Assembly (NCBI GenBank): GCA_027422505.1 | Contig: JAPQWV010000496.1 | Location: forward strand, 124,001-188,000 | DNA length: 64,000 nt | Direction: 5' to 3' | Source of the DNA: Craterostigma plantagineum | Taxonomy: Eukaryota; Streptophyta; Magnoliopsida; Lamiales; Linderniaceae | Part shown: one piece after another, positions 11,541 to 22,499 of the stretch | Position numbering within the stretch: the first letter of the stretch is position 1 | How the letters are laid out: each line of letters opens with the position of its first letter | Position numbers and translations under genes: made by a program | Notes under the pieces: generated by a model | What the model was told of the DNA's origin: nothing | The model's database searches: none | What the model saw: the letters and a program-made list of their open reading frames with translations, nothing else

Positions 11541-13697
11541 TGTAATACCCATAAAATTTAATACGGGGTTTACTATAGTTTATAGTGTAATAGTATAATT
11601 TAGAAACTACTAAGGAAGAATTCGAAATGTTGAACTCTAAGGACGATGAGTAGTTGTTACGTACATTGAAATTAGAAAATATTTGTTAAGATTATTCATT
11701 AGAATGTTAATCAATTTATGGTGGTAGTTATTAATATTATTCTAGGATATGAACTCAAGGAAGGATAAATATAAAAGTGGTAATAATAATAATTATCTAT
11801 ACACCATATATTTATATATATATATACATATATTTATTAGTGAGATAATTAATATTTTATAATAAACTATTATACGAAAGTGAAGTTTACCGAACATGAG
11901 AACACTTTCGTTACTTAAAACATAGCCATAAATTAAAGTGATGTGTATGTTACAAACCTATCATCATCACCATGTTGGCCAGTAATTCACAATATGGAAA
12001 TATCCATATCATGAATAATTAAAGAAAACAAAGAAGAACATCATGATCATGCATATTTAATATATCACATGCATTAAGCAAAAGAAAAATATGAAAGTGA
12101 CTTAAGGGAAATAATTCAATTCAAAGTTTTGAAGAAGGAAGATACTTTAACAATAAAATTGAAAATCGTTATCATTACTTTGTTCAATCATTCACTAGTT
12201 CTAATACCTTGATATATATATTTATTTCTTATACTAAGCCTTATAACAACGAAGATAACAAGAAAGTGTCGGGAGAGAAAAAAAAAAGAGTGGAGATCTT
12301 AGCAATTTCGAAGACTGGATTTGAAGTAAGGTATATGAACTATCGATTATGCTTATATATGTTAATATTTTCGGTATTAGACCATTTAGAGATTTAGGTT
12401 GTTACCGTGTAGAATTTATTCTGAATATGTTATAAAGTTTTTGATGAAGATCAGATAGAGAACCATCTACAAATCGAAGTGATGAATACAATGCTTATTT
12501 GAGGACTGAATATAGCTAAGGTAATATGGGTGGTATTCGTTATTTATATAGTGTTAAAGAACATGTATTTGACTTATGTATTTGCATGTGTTTATATGTT
12601 TGAATAATATTCGATATTAAGAGAATTCGATTTTGAATTATCTGATGCACTTTAGAAATTGCTGTTTTGAGATGTATCGCTTTCTGGGTTTGAAATGATT
12701 TTCGAAGTTAATCTGGATAGTATATGAATTCTGATTTTTAGGGTTTTTGGTATTTTTAGGGTTTTTGATAGTTAGGGTTTAATTAATTCTTAATTTACGT
12801 GACTTAGCATGTATACTTATGTGATGCTATTTTAATGATCAGAGGATCGACGCGTAGAGAACTTTCAAGATTTCTTGACTAATTTTATCAGGAGGACAGG
12901 TAAGTGAAATATTCACCTACGACACGTAACTATTATGTGCTTTTATGCGTTGTGTGCCTTTATTTTTTTCACGCTTACATGTTTTACGTGAAATAAGTGA
13001 ATATTTTTATTCGAGTTAAGTAAATTGTGTATATCATCCAATTATCTGTCACGTGCATTTCATACTAGAACTAGAGAAGTTCAGACCGCATGGGTCGTCG
13101 ATGAACCGATATCGTGCGTACCGTATTGGAGACGGTAACGTTTTCTTAAGTGGGGTAGATAATGATTTTGTGATTGCTAACTCGTTGAAGAGTCAGGGTT
13201 AGTACTCAATATGGCACCTGACAACAGACAGGTGTGAGTGTTCTGTCAACCAGACAGATGCGAACGCTTTGTCTACCCGGGCGTGAACTTCCCGAGGTTA
13301 GACCGTCTTATTTATTATACGGAAGGAGCGGCCTGGCGTGAACTTCCAGAGTAGGCTACCGTTATTGTGAATGGCATGCGAGCTGTCGAGTCTCACCTGA
13401 CGTGGCACCACGTAAAAATTAACGAGGCTGGTGGCGGTGCTCCGTGGTCTTTTGAGGGCAATGCAGTACATGGATGTGACATGTGGAGCGGTTTTAGTGT
13501 GTTTCACGTGTCCATAAATTTGAATTGAGTGTGAAGGTAAAATACGACGTGTGTGAAATGTGTGCGCATGTAAGATATTTTTATTCCGCTGTAATATATT
13601 GTTTTTCGCGAGGACAATTTTTATTTATTTGGGTCTTCCTCGGTTTTCGTTGCTGAAAATCAGCCAACATTTTTATTTAAAACTGAGGGTCGTTACA
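11541..13697 (+). repeat. T2 3' LTR (2.16 kb)
   Basis: Starts TGTAATACCCATAAAATT after the polypurine tract and ends GGGTCGTTACA. Its start matches the solo LTR at 42603, so these belong to one LTR family, different from T1. It contains AT-rich sequence, a cluster of AGGGTTT telo-box-like motifs (about 12735-12785) and, near 13430-13490, the conserved block with TTTTGAGGGC and GACATGTGGAG shared with other Tekay LTRs. No coding content. Confidence 0.9.
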
Positions 13698-14337
13698 CGG
13701 ATGTCACATAATCTCATCTCAATTAGGGGCTTTGTGAAGATATCAGCTATCTGATCATTTGTTCCTAGACTGATATTCCCCTTCTGAACATGATCTCGTA
13801 TAAAATGTTGTTTCACTTCTATATGCTCAGTACGAGAATGGTGTACGGAATTCTTAGTAATACTAATGGCACTAGTGCTATCACACAGAACAGGAATTTC
13901 ATAACCTAACCCAAAATCACTAAGAGTTTGCTTCATCCGAAGAACTTGTTGACAACAATTTCCTAAGGCCATATATTCAGCTTCAGTTGTGGAGAGGGCG
14001 ACAACATTTTGCTTTCTACTAGACCAAGTTACCAGGGAATTTACAAGTAATTGGCAAGTTTCACTAGTACCTATGTTCCCTACAGCCGGCATAGTCGGCA
14101 TCGAAATATCCCATTAAAGGGAATTCATCTGTATAAGAGTACCACAGACCAAAATTCACAGTACCCTTGATATATCAAAGTATACGCTTGACTGCTGTCA
14201 AGTGAGATTCCCTAGGGTCAGACTGATATCTCGAACACATACCAACAACAAACATAATATCAGGACGGCTTGCAGTTAAGTAAAGAAAGCTTCCGATCAT
14301 ACCTCGATATTGTGTTTGATCAACTGGTGTACTTGAT
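13698..14337 (-). pseudogene. pol: Copia RT/RNase H tail, SIRE-related, fragment
   Basis: On the minus strand, from right to left: a connection/RT end (RGMIGSFLYLTASRPDIMF, then AVKRILRYIKGT), DADYAGCR, then RNase H with SSRKQNVVALSTTEAEYMAL, CDSTSAISITKN and HHSRTEHIEVKQHFIRDHV, ending near IADIFTKPL. At least one frameshift near 14101 splits it. It is a different family from A, B and C. It is cut on the left by the T2 LTR and on the right by a Tekay LTR piece, making it one of the oldest layers here. Confidence 0.88.
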
Positions 14338-15274
14338 TATGGCAACCCTCACTTTCTAATACTAGTTGTGGCGGATTTTCGCAACGTAAGTCGCGGCAGA
14401 CCCGTCTAACAAAATCCTTTTCTTGAATAAAATATATTACGACGATTATCATCTACATCATCCATATGCATGGGCCGTAGCCCAAAATAACAAAACGCTC
14501 AAAACCTTAACGTCGCTCCACAGGTCGCATCCATGTATAGCCTCGCTCTCAAAAGTCCGTGGAGCACCACCGTCAGCCCGCCTAGTCGCAACGCGTATGA
14601 GCGCCGGACTCGGATGTACCTACAACACGTAAACCCTGAGATATTTGCCCAGTAGATGAAATATGCGTGTATGCAACGTGCACCAAATCCCAACCCCAAC
14701 ATCTCACGATATGCACGCTCGACCCCCATCACGACCTATCACATCTCACAACTCGTGACTCGACAGACAACACACACACTTATGCGGCCAACTCAGGTCT
14801 CGTTAGAGTGGCACTCACCCAACGCTCGGGCGGTCAACTCAGGTCTCGTTAGAGTGACACTCACCCAAAGTAACATCCTAATGCTCATTTCCCATTTCTA
14901 CCCTATCTTAATTTTAGGGACCTAGGTCGGACTATGCACCTCATAATTGAACTTACGACACCAACCGTAGAGACCGAGCGATACCAACCACTCTTCTCGA
15001 TGGCACCGTCATCAGTGGCACCAACCACTGATCATAACGGCACCAACCGGTTACATAAAGCCGGGCGGCACCAACCACCCGTATCGACAGCACCAATCGT
15101 CAGGTGCACTAGTACCAACCTCAACTCGACTCCAAGTCGACAACCGAAATCGGTCACGTCTACCCACACGCGCCTCGCGCCGACACCGTAAGGTGTCACC
15201 GTGCCAACACGGTCAACCTCTCACTCTGAAGTGTCGTGCACTTGCCATGCAGTGCAAATAACAGAGATATAACA
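14338..15274 (-). repeat. Tekay LTR fragment (3' part), minus strand
   Basis: Read on the minus strand it ends GAGGGTTGCCATA, like the end of other Tekay LTRs here. It holds the shared blocks CTCAGGGTTTACGTGTTG (about 14620-14640) and CCACGGACTTTTGAGAG (about 14545-14565). Internal repeats include a 34-bp direct repeat (14789-14822 and 14835-14868, period 46 bp) and about seven CACCAACC boxes at 14957-15120. It is cut at 15275 by the end of element A. Confidence 0.75.
14789..14868. repeat. Two 34-bp direct repeats in the Tekay LTR fragment
   Basis: CAACTCAGGTCTCGTTAGAG followed by a shared tail occurs twice, 46 bp apart, with one difference visible. Confidence 0.85.
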
Positions 15275-15614
15275 TGTTAGGTCGTCGATTATGAACTCCT
15301 AGATCCTAGACTTGAAGTCTAAGGCAATCGATTAGAATTAGATTTCGATTGAAAACATTCTTAGAAAGCTTCGGGAGAGATTCCGCTTAGTGAGAGAAAG
15401 TTTTCTGAATTTCTCTCTCTAGAATATGATTTGCAAGCCTTTCGGATCAATTGAGTAACTTTCTTTATTAAGGATAATGTGTACAAATGTATTTATACCA
15501 AACATACTTGGTATAAAAACACATAAGTCCTAAACTAAGGACAAATACAAATAAAGCCCCTAATTACAAGGACAACTAATGAAATCCAAGCACAAATTTA
15601 TTTGATATTCTACA
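15275..15614 (-). repeat. Element A 3' LTR (340 bp)
   Basis: On the minus strand it reads TGTAGAATATC to GACCTAACA. It is similar throughout to the B and C LTRs, including a TATA box in the palindrome at 15491-15518. ORF3's stop codon is formed by LTR bases 3-5. Confidence 0.92.
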
Positions 15615-18600
15615 TTCTCCCCCTTTGTGCTTGATTGCTCTTCCGCGCTATTTGTCCTCGTCGGGCATAGTAAGACCTGCGCAAGGCCAACGCATACTCG
15701 TAGTTTCTTAGAGTATTCCTCAGCTCCAATCGCTCCTCGATGACTTCAAGAAGTTCCATCAGAAGCGTTGTTCTCTCACAAACCTGTGAATATTCAGCAT
15801 GGTCTCTCTGTTGATCTCTTCTAATCTCTTCTCTATGTTCTTCCTAATGACCTTGAGCGTCCTATCACAAACTTATGAACTTCAGTCTTCAGCATCAACC
15901 TATTCTTCTTTGCAATCGGATTGTGGTAGGTGATTCCTAAGACTGAGCTGATGTGGACGTGATTGTTGGGAAGCCCTTCGATCTCAGGTCTTTGATTGAG
16001 CGGAGTGGTCATGTTGACCTTTATATTGCTCTCCAGAGCCATCTGAAGGTCGTGTGCGGCATGATACTTAACTTGGCGCACCATGAACCAGTAGAGTCCC
16101 TCGAGCCCTTCTTTCTTGATGAAGCCTTGAGGACCCTTGTACTTCTCTACATACATCTGGTAGAGACGGTGCACCTCCTCGACAGGGAGATACGGTAGGT
16201 CACTCTCGCTTAGCTCTTTCGAGTTCTGTCTACCCGTTCTATGACGTAATAAGGAGTTGGAAGGTTGCCTTTAGCACAGTAGACGCTTAGTAGCTGACAG
16301 AGTGGGGATAGACTCTTGTAATGACTCTTCGCTTGTCCTTTTATAAGATGGGTTAGCAACCAAAGATATGTCATCCTATTCTGCTGATCCCAATGAGAGA
16401 TGCCTCTGAGCTCGAACTCGTTTGGGTTCTTGACTTTGTTCAGTTGACCTCCATATATGTTCACGAACTTCTTCAAGGAACGGGATGTCAATCCTGATGT
16501 TTTCCCATGGCGTTTCGAGACGAACGGATCCTGGCATTAGTCTCGCAGGGGAATCTGCCTGTTGAGCAATCAATTCAGGAAGCCTTGAGGGAATTCGTTC
16601 ATGGTCTTCACCTTCCTGAAGTTCTTTGTCTTCTATCAAAACTAGATCGACCGAAACTTGCTGTATGAACTGTCGAACGTCCTTGAGTCTCTGTCTTTGG
16701 ATTTCCTCGGGCATGGTGTGGGTCATCCACTGTCCTTCGAAGATGTACTTGTCGAGGAACTCGTGTGGGTTGTCTCCACTTCCTGATGGTCCCGATTGGT
16801 CTGTAGCGGTTGAGGGAGTAGCTTGCGTCTGCACTAAGGCTACAAGCATGGCGACACTTGCTTCTTCTTCCGGAAGCAAGGGGCTTGTGAGGGTCTGTAG
16901 TGGTGTGGGCGGAGGCGTCCTTAGCTGAAAGTTGGTGGGTTGATTTGGGTTAGAGTATGGGTGGTGTGGTGCATGGTGTGGGTTGTTTGGGTAGTTTGTG
17001 TAGTGGGTTGGATTTCACCAGCTCCAGCGCTTGTCTGCGTTGCGCCTGAGCCTTGTTCTTGACCTTCTCCTTGGCCACTCGAAGATGTCCTAGGTCTTTT
17101 CTCCCCCTCATGACGGTCCTGAGCGTCTAGATAGACATGCTTGCTTGCTTTCCCAGTGTCGCCTCGGAACGTCTCGATGGCTGCCGGCACTCTCTCCATC
17201 ATTTTGTCTTCAAGGGATTTGATGGCTGCAGAGAGAGTGCTTGGAAGTGCGCTTCAGTCACAAACTGGACGGACGCCTCCGTTGATGGACCAGGTCGACT
17301 GACGTCGCATGTTGTCAACCCTTGAGCTAACACCGGCTCCTCAGGCTGGCTCGTAGTCACTTGAGGTTGTGATTGTCCGAGACTTCCATCCAATCATCGA
17401 TTCAAATCTTGTAAATTCTCTCATATATGGATGTTGTGGCAGTTTCAGATTGAATCTGCGTGTCAGACACCAGTTGGACTGGGCCGGTAGTAAGTGGATT
17501 CTGGGCTTCGACCTCAACACTTGGAGTGATGATTGGTGTCGTGTCTGATGCAGAAGCAACAACTGTGATGACGGGCTCGGAGATTGAGAGTGAACGTCGT
17601 GAAACCCGTGTGGTCAGTTGAACCTCTTCGTCAGAATCCGTGGCTTCGGACAAAGTAGCTGTGTGAGGAGTTAGTTCTCTTTCAACATCCTCATGGGCTT
17701 CTGTTGGTTGAGTCTATTGAGATGTGATCGTAGGAATCACGGCCTCTGGTTCAGGCGTAGGAGCCTGTGGTGGTGGACAGTGCCCCGTTTCTACTTCGGG
17801 CTGTGCTTTCTGTAGAAGGATCTCCTCAATTGATTCTTGGAACACGCCAACATTGTTGGACACTTCAGCACCGAGTGATTGTTGTGGAGCCTCGAGTTCC
17901 AACTCCTGTGCCAATGCATCAATCAACATGGCATCAAGATCAGGTAGTTGAGTTTCTTGAGTTGGAGGCTCCTGTTCAAGCTCCTGGGCCACTTGATCTA
18001 TCAATTCGTCCTCAGGGCTAGGTTGGTGCTGTTGTTGTTGAGGACTCACATTGACGTCTCTTGGGAGCCCTCGAATCATCTGCTCTGTGAGATGATTCTC
18101 CCGGCAGTATAACCTATAAACATATCCCGAGGGGTTGATCAAGATCCGTGAGCCTTGGATTGTGGAAGAACTTGAGTCTCGGGGGTTTGTAGTTCCATCC
18201 AGGAGGTAGACGAGGGATGTTCTCGTGTATCCCCATGAATTGTTGGATGATAACGTTGAACAACCGGGCATACGGGACATTCTTCTATCTTTTGTTCTCC
18301 TTATGTCTGATCTGTTCTGCTAGATCGTTCCAGAACAGTTGAGCAAAATTGTAATTCCTCGAGAACGATATGCCATGGAAAATGCGGAGAATGTTGTCGT
18401 TGCCTTTGTCGAACCTGGTGTGCTTTGGCGACAGACACTTGTTGATGATTCCAAATAGTGTCTTCCATGGATGCGGGATGCCGTTGTTTTGGACATGGGC
18501 AAGCTTGGTGAGCGGTGGTCGGTATCCAATATGTAGAAAGTCACGCACCAACTCTGCATTCGAAGGCAGAGCGTCATAGTTGGGGCTGAAAGGTAAGTCC

Positions 18601-18899
18601 AAGACAAGGCCAAGATCGTCCTTACTGAAACTGTTGTGACTCGTCCCGATCACTGTGGTGAATCGGTAGGTGCTGTCAACTATGAGGCTTTTTATTCTAC
18701 CCCAAAATTGTTGGAGATAGACCATCGGGGCTGAAGCCGTAACCGTGAGCGCATGCCAGAGGAGATGGCCTTGTAGTATTGACACCATGATCTCGTCCGG
18801 ACACCGAAAGGTGGTCACGTTGAGCTGGAAATTGGTGTCAGGTACACTGAGGTATAGATTGTGATCGTAGATGTGTTCATAAGCTGGATAGTTAGCCAT
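15610..18899 (-). pseudogene. Element A ORF3, envelope-position ORF of unknown function, frameshifted
   Basis: The best-preserved N-terminus of the three copies: ATG at 18899, MANYPAYEHIYDHNLYLSVP, then LTTFRCPDEI-like and HALTVTASAP...YLQQFWG motifs. The first 230 residues look globular; an acidic, Pro/Gln/Glu/Ser-rich low-complexity middle follows (about 18050-16900); the last 250 residues (YVEKYKGPQGF, HVHISSVLG, RNIEQRLKEI-type helices, AxRRSYYA) look helical, with a basic tail AQRGR. No signal peptide or membrane helix is visible, so an envelope role is not supported. Several frameshifts split it. The coding stretch would be about 1,100 codons. Position after RNase H matches the extra ORF known in SIRE-lineage copia elements; the homology is inferred from position and general resemblance only. 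Confidence 0.8.
15616..15626 (-). other. Element A polypurine tract
   Basis: Minus strand AAAGGGGGAGA adjoining the LTR. It overlaps the last codons of ORF3 (QRGR). Confidence 0.85.
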
Positions 18900-21800
18900 C
18901 TGAAAATCAATTAGAAAACCAAAACATTAGTTCAAAAATTAAATTGAGTCGAAATTTAATTTCATCAAACCATAATAGGTTAGCATTTAATAACATGTTT
19001 GATAAATTTGTAATTGAAATCAGGAATCTGCACATAGGTCATACGAAATGAATGTTTGAAGAGATAATATCATCTCGACATATGTGTATAAGAAATAAGT
19101 AAGTTCAGTCGAAATTTTTCTAAGTATAGAACATCACTATTCACTCCTTGAAGTTTTTCCTAAGTGTTGATTTCTGATTAGAGGATCTGTTCAATTTTGC
19201 GATCGAAAATTTTATTCTCTAAGGTTCACCGTAGTGGAAAAGACTTAGAGAAAATTTTCTAAGTGTTTGAACTTAAGGCGTGTTACTGTAGCCGAGAAAT
19301 TTTACGATCGACAAAAAATTCCATGTAAATTTACAATCGAAAAATTGATTTCTGTGTAAATTTACGATTGGGAAATTTGTCGTGCGTGAATAAAATTTTT
19401 TGTCGTGAAAGTTATCGAGCGAGAAAGTATTTCGATTTTAAAATAGATTTTCGCTGCGAAATTTTACGGTGAGAAAATTGACAACGAGAAACTAGGTGAC
19501 TCGCCGAGAAAATTTTCGATCGATCAAAATCATCGCTACGTACTTTTACGATCGAGAATTTTATCGTCGAAAAATTAGTTTTATCGCCGCTAAAATTTAC
19601 GACCGAGAACAAAATTGAAATCAAAATTACTGCTTTCGATGGTAAGTTTTTTTTGCTCGAAACTTAATTACATCTGTTTTATCTATTCCACTCAATAATC
19701 TTTCACTCGCATAAAATGAAAATTAGATTTCTCGATTGTAAGTAGTTGCAATCTACGTTATTTCTCTTATTGACTAAGTAAAAGAAAATTTAGCGATCGA
19801 ATTACTTTTACAATGCAAACAGTAACTCAATCAAATTGAAATTCGATTGAAACTGTTTGCGATTGAGAAAGTTCTTCGACACCTTTAAACGTTTAAAAAC
19901 CCAGTTTTAGTTTTTCGCGTGAGGTAATTTTAATCGACTGTAGGGTTTCTCGAAAGGGATTTTATGCGTGTGTGAAAGTTTTTGATTGCAAAAAGTGAAT
20001 TTCTCATTAATGGGCTGACTAGACATGTTGGGTTAGCGACTGGACAAGCCCACTTTCGAATTTCGCTCAAGAAACTCATATCGAAAAATTTCATTTGGTC
20101 CCAATTAATTTTCGCTCGAAAAACTGTGATCGAAAATTACTAATTTCATCTAATTTATCAAATGTGAGTTATCCTATGCTTTCATATTGACCCTTGAATC
20201 AAATAAAAACCACATAATTGCTCCCCCTATATATGAAAATAAATTCAATTAACTCCCTGTTCTGAATGGTGACATCTGGCTCCACAGTCGAAATTTGAAA
20301 ATCTGCAATACTTAGAGCAAAAATGTCGAGAATATTAGAGTTAATTTTGGAAGCAATTTTTCTAAGCAGGCATCCCTTGAAAAGTTTTTAAGAAAATTGG
20401 TTAAATTCAAATCCATAAAACACGTTAACGATCAAAATATTTAACCAACGAAAATTTAAACCAACGTCGTGCTCTCCAAATCGTGAAAATTCGTGAAGTA
20501 CTCCTCATTTAAGTGCGTTATGCAAGAATCAGAACTGAATTTCTGCAACTCTTAGAGAAAGATCATCAAAAATATTTGGAGCTCAAGACATAAGTTTTGT
20601 AAATGCTCCCCTCAAATAATGCATCAAAATTGATTTATCATGAAAGCACATAAAATCAATTTTTAAGTCAAAATCCATAAAACACGCGTTTAATCATTTT
20701 AGCTAGATACATGGTCCCCTAATCATGTATTCAAAATTTTTGCGCGAGGGTATGAGCAAAGACAAATATTCACATTTTAATCTATTCAGTATCAATGCAA
20801 GTTAAACATGCATTCAGAATGTGCGAATTATAACATGCAAAAATATCGCATTTATACACTCCAGTTCAAATGCAAAGTAAATTGCATATCAAAATGTGCG
20901 ATTTTGTTTTAAATATATATAAAAGAAATACGGAAAGTAAGAAAGAAAGAAAAAAAAAAAATAAAGAAAATATGTGTATATTAGATACTTTCTTTTCTTC
21001 TTTTCCTTTTTTTTTAAATTTTCTTATGAATATTAATATTACTAATAGTATGAGGTCAGATTATTTTGCTTTGATCAATCGTCACGCCTAAAATTTCACA
21101 AGCAATTGGAAAGATCATATGTCGTCAAGTCATGTCAATAATCTAAAGTCCTAAGTCCATAGAGTAGTCCATTTCGACAACTCTCACTAGGTTCACTCTA
21201 GCACTCTATTATATTTATATCACTCAAGTTAACACAAGGAATTTTATGCAATTTACCTGTGTTCGAGCCATTTTTAATCATTTCAACTATGCGAAAGGTC
21301 GTCGTCTTGGAATCAAAGGGACTTCAAGGGATTAATTTGCCTATGACTTCGAAAGGAAGAAAAGATATGGGAATGTTGAGCTTTTTTTCTTCGTCTTCCA
21401 TTTCCTTGTCTTTCTTCTCCACCGAAATCTTTATTTTCTATTTTTCATCCTTTTTATGTTTTCTATCCCCTTTTATGCTCAAGCTGAAGCTCGCTTCTCC
21501 ACAAGGCAATAAGAGATTATCGTATGCGAAGTTCTTCTTGTTGGTTCTCGGGCCGATACTGTGCTCCTCTTCTCTTATTCCCTAGAGAGGTTTCAAAGAT
21601 TATCGATTTGGAGAAGTCTACAGTTATGGAATTCGAACCCGAGGCTGTGCTCCCCTTCTCGTTTCCCGATATAAGACCGGATTATCGTTGGAGAAGTTCA
21701 CTTCGAGGTGCTCCTCTTTCCAGCCGTTCTGACGAGCGTACAAGATTATCGACGGAGAAGTTCACAGTAGGATTCATGCCACCTTCTAAGAATTTGTGAT

Positions 21801-22499
21801 GTTGATAGTCGTAAGGCAGGTTCCTTTGGTCTGCTTTATGTGCGTTGAGCAATGCCTTTTTTTGTCATCTTTCTCCTTTATTTTTTTAATGTTCTCCCCA
21901 TCCTTTTCTCGTTTGAACAACCCTCCGAAGAATACTTAAAGCTGAAGGCTTTGAATGGGTGTCAAATGAAGAAAAGAGAATTGGAGAAGGCTCAAAGTGG
22001 ATGACTAGGGGTTAATGTAAAGGATAAAAGATTTATAGGGCCGAGTGAGGAATTACCTAGACGCCCTTATCATCTTCCTAACAATCTAAAGCTAGGCGAG
22101 TATGAAGCCAAGATTCCCTAGTTAAGACAAGCAATTGATGTGCGACTCGCTCGAGAATAGATCCAAAGAGATAAAAAAAAAATGAAAATGCTAGAATCCT
22201 CACATATGTAAAGTGACTTTGTGTCTAATGGAGCAAATTAATGACTTTTAGACACAAGAATGCGATTTAGACTGACAAAAGTAAGCAATTAATCAGTCTC
22301 TTGTCGGGGAAACTTACTTGTGACTTAGATCAAAGCATCCTAAAGGATATCTTCATCCCTCTAATATTATAAGTATACATATAATATTTTTTATTTTATT
22401 TTACTATTATTATAAGTATCACGCAAAATATAGCTTTTAAGTACGCAAAACACATAGAATAGAACATATGAAAGCACATTAGAGCACGTAAAGCACATA
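18900..22499 (-). other. Element A spacer between RNase H and ORF3, non-coding
   Basis: No credible gene. It is conserved in layout with the B and C spacers: a block after RNase H, four degenerate GATAATC units (about 21510-21770), two polypurine-like sequences (20218-20230, 20602-20615 on the minus strand) and a final 1 kb rich in TCGATCG/AAAATTTT words (about 19190-20150). A purine run and then a pyrimidine run lie at 20935-21020. Confidence 0.75.

Larger units (their letters stand above)
7227..13697 (+). mobile_element. Tekay-type chromovirus T2, 5' LTR absent from window
   Basis: A second gag-pol of the same clade, clearly homologous to T1 but more decayed, with its own polypurine tract and a 2.16 kb 3' LTR that starts TGTAATACCC. 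No LTR of this family, and no primer-binding site, lies between the end of the T1 LTR and gag; only a 94-bp leader remains. The simplest reading is that T1 landed in T2's 5' leader and T2's 5' LTR lies left of T1's 5' LTR, outside the window. The integrase core is partly deleted. Confidence 0.88.

Noticed and set aside
14934..15191. An 85-codon plus-strand ORF rich in Thr, Pro and Ser
   Set aside because: It is produced by the CACCAACC repeats of the Tekay LTR fragment.
16626..18021. Plus-strand ORFs opposite ORF3 of element A
   Set aside because: They are shadows of the minus-strand ORF3; composition mirrors its Pro/Glu/Ser-rich middle.
15610..18899. ORF3 as a retroviral envelope
   Set aside because: No signal peptide, membrane helix, cleavage site or Cys-rich pattern was visible in any copy; position alone is not enough.
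21259..21799. Plus-strand ORFs in the element A spacer
   Set aside because: They lie antisense to the spacer repeat block, differ in frame between A and C and have no recognisable motif.
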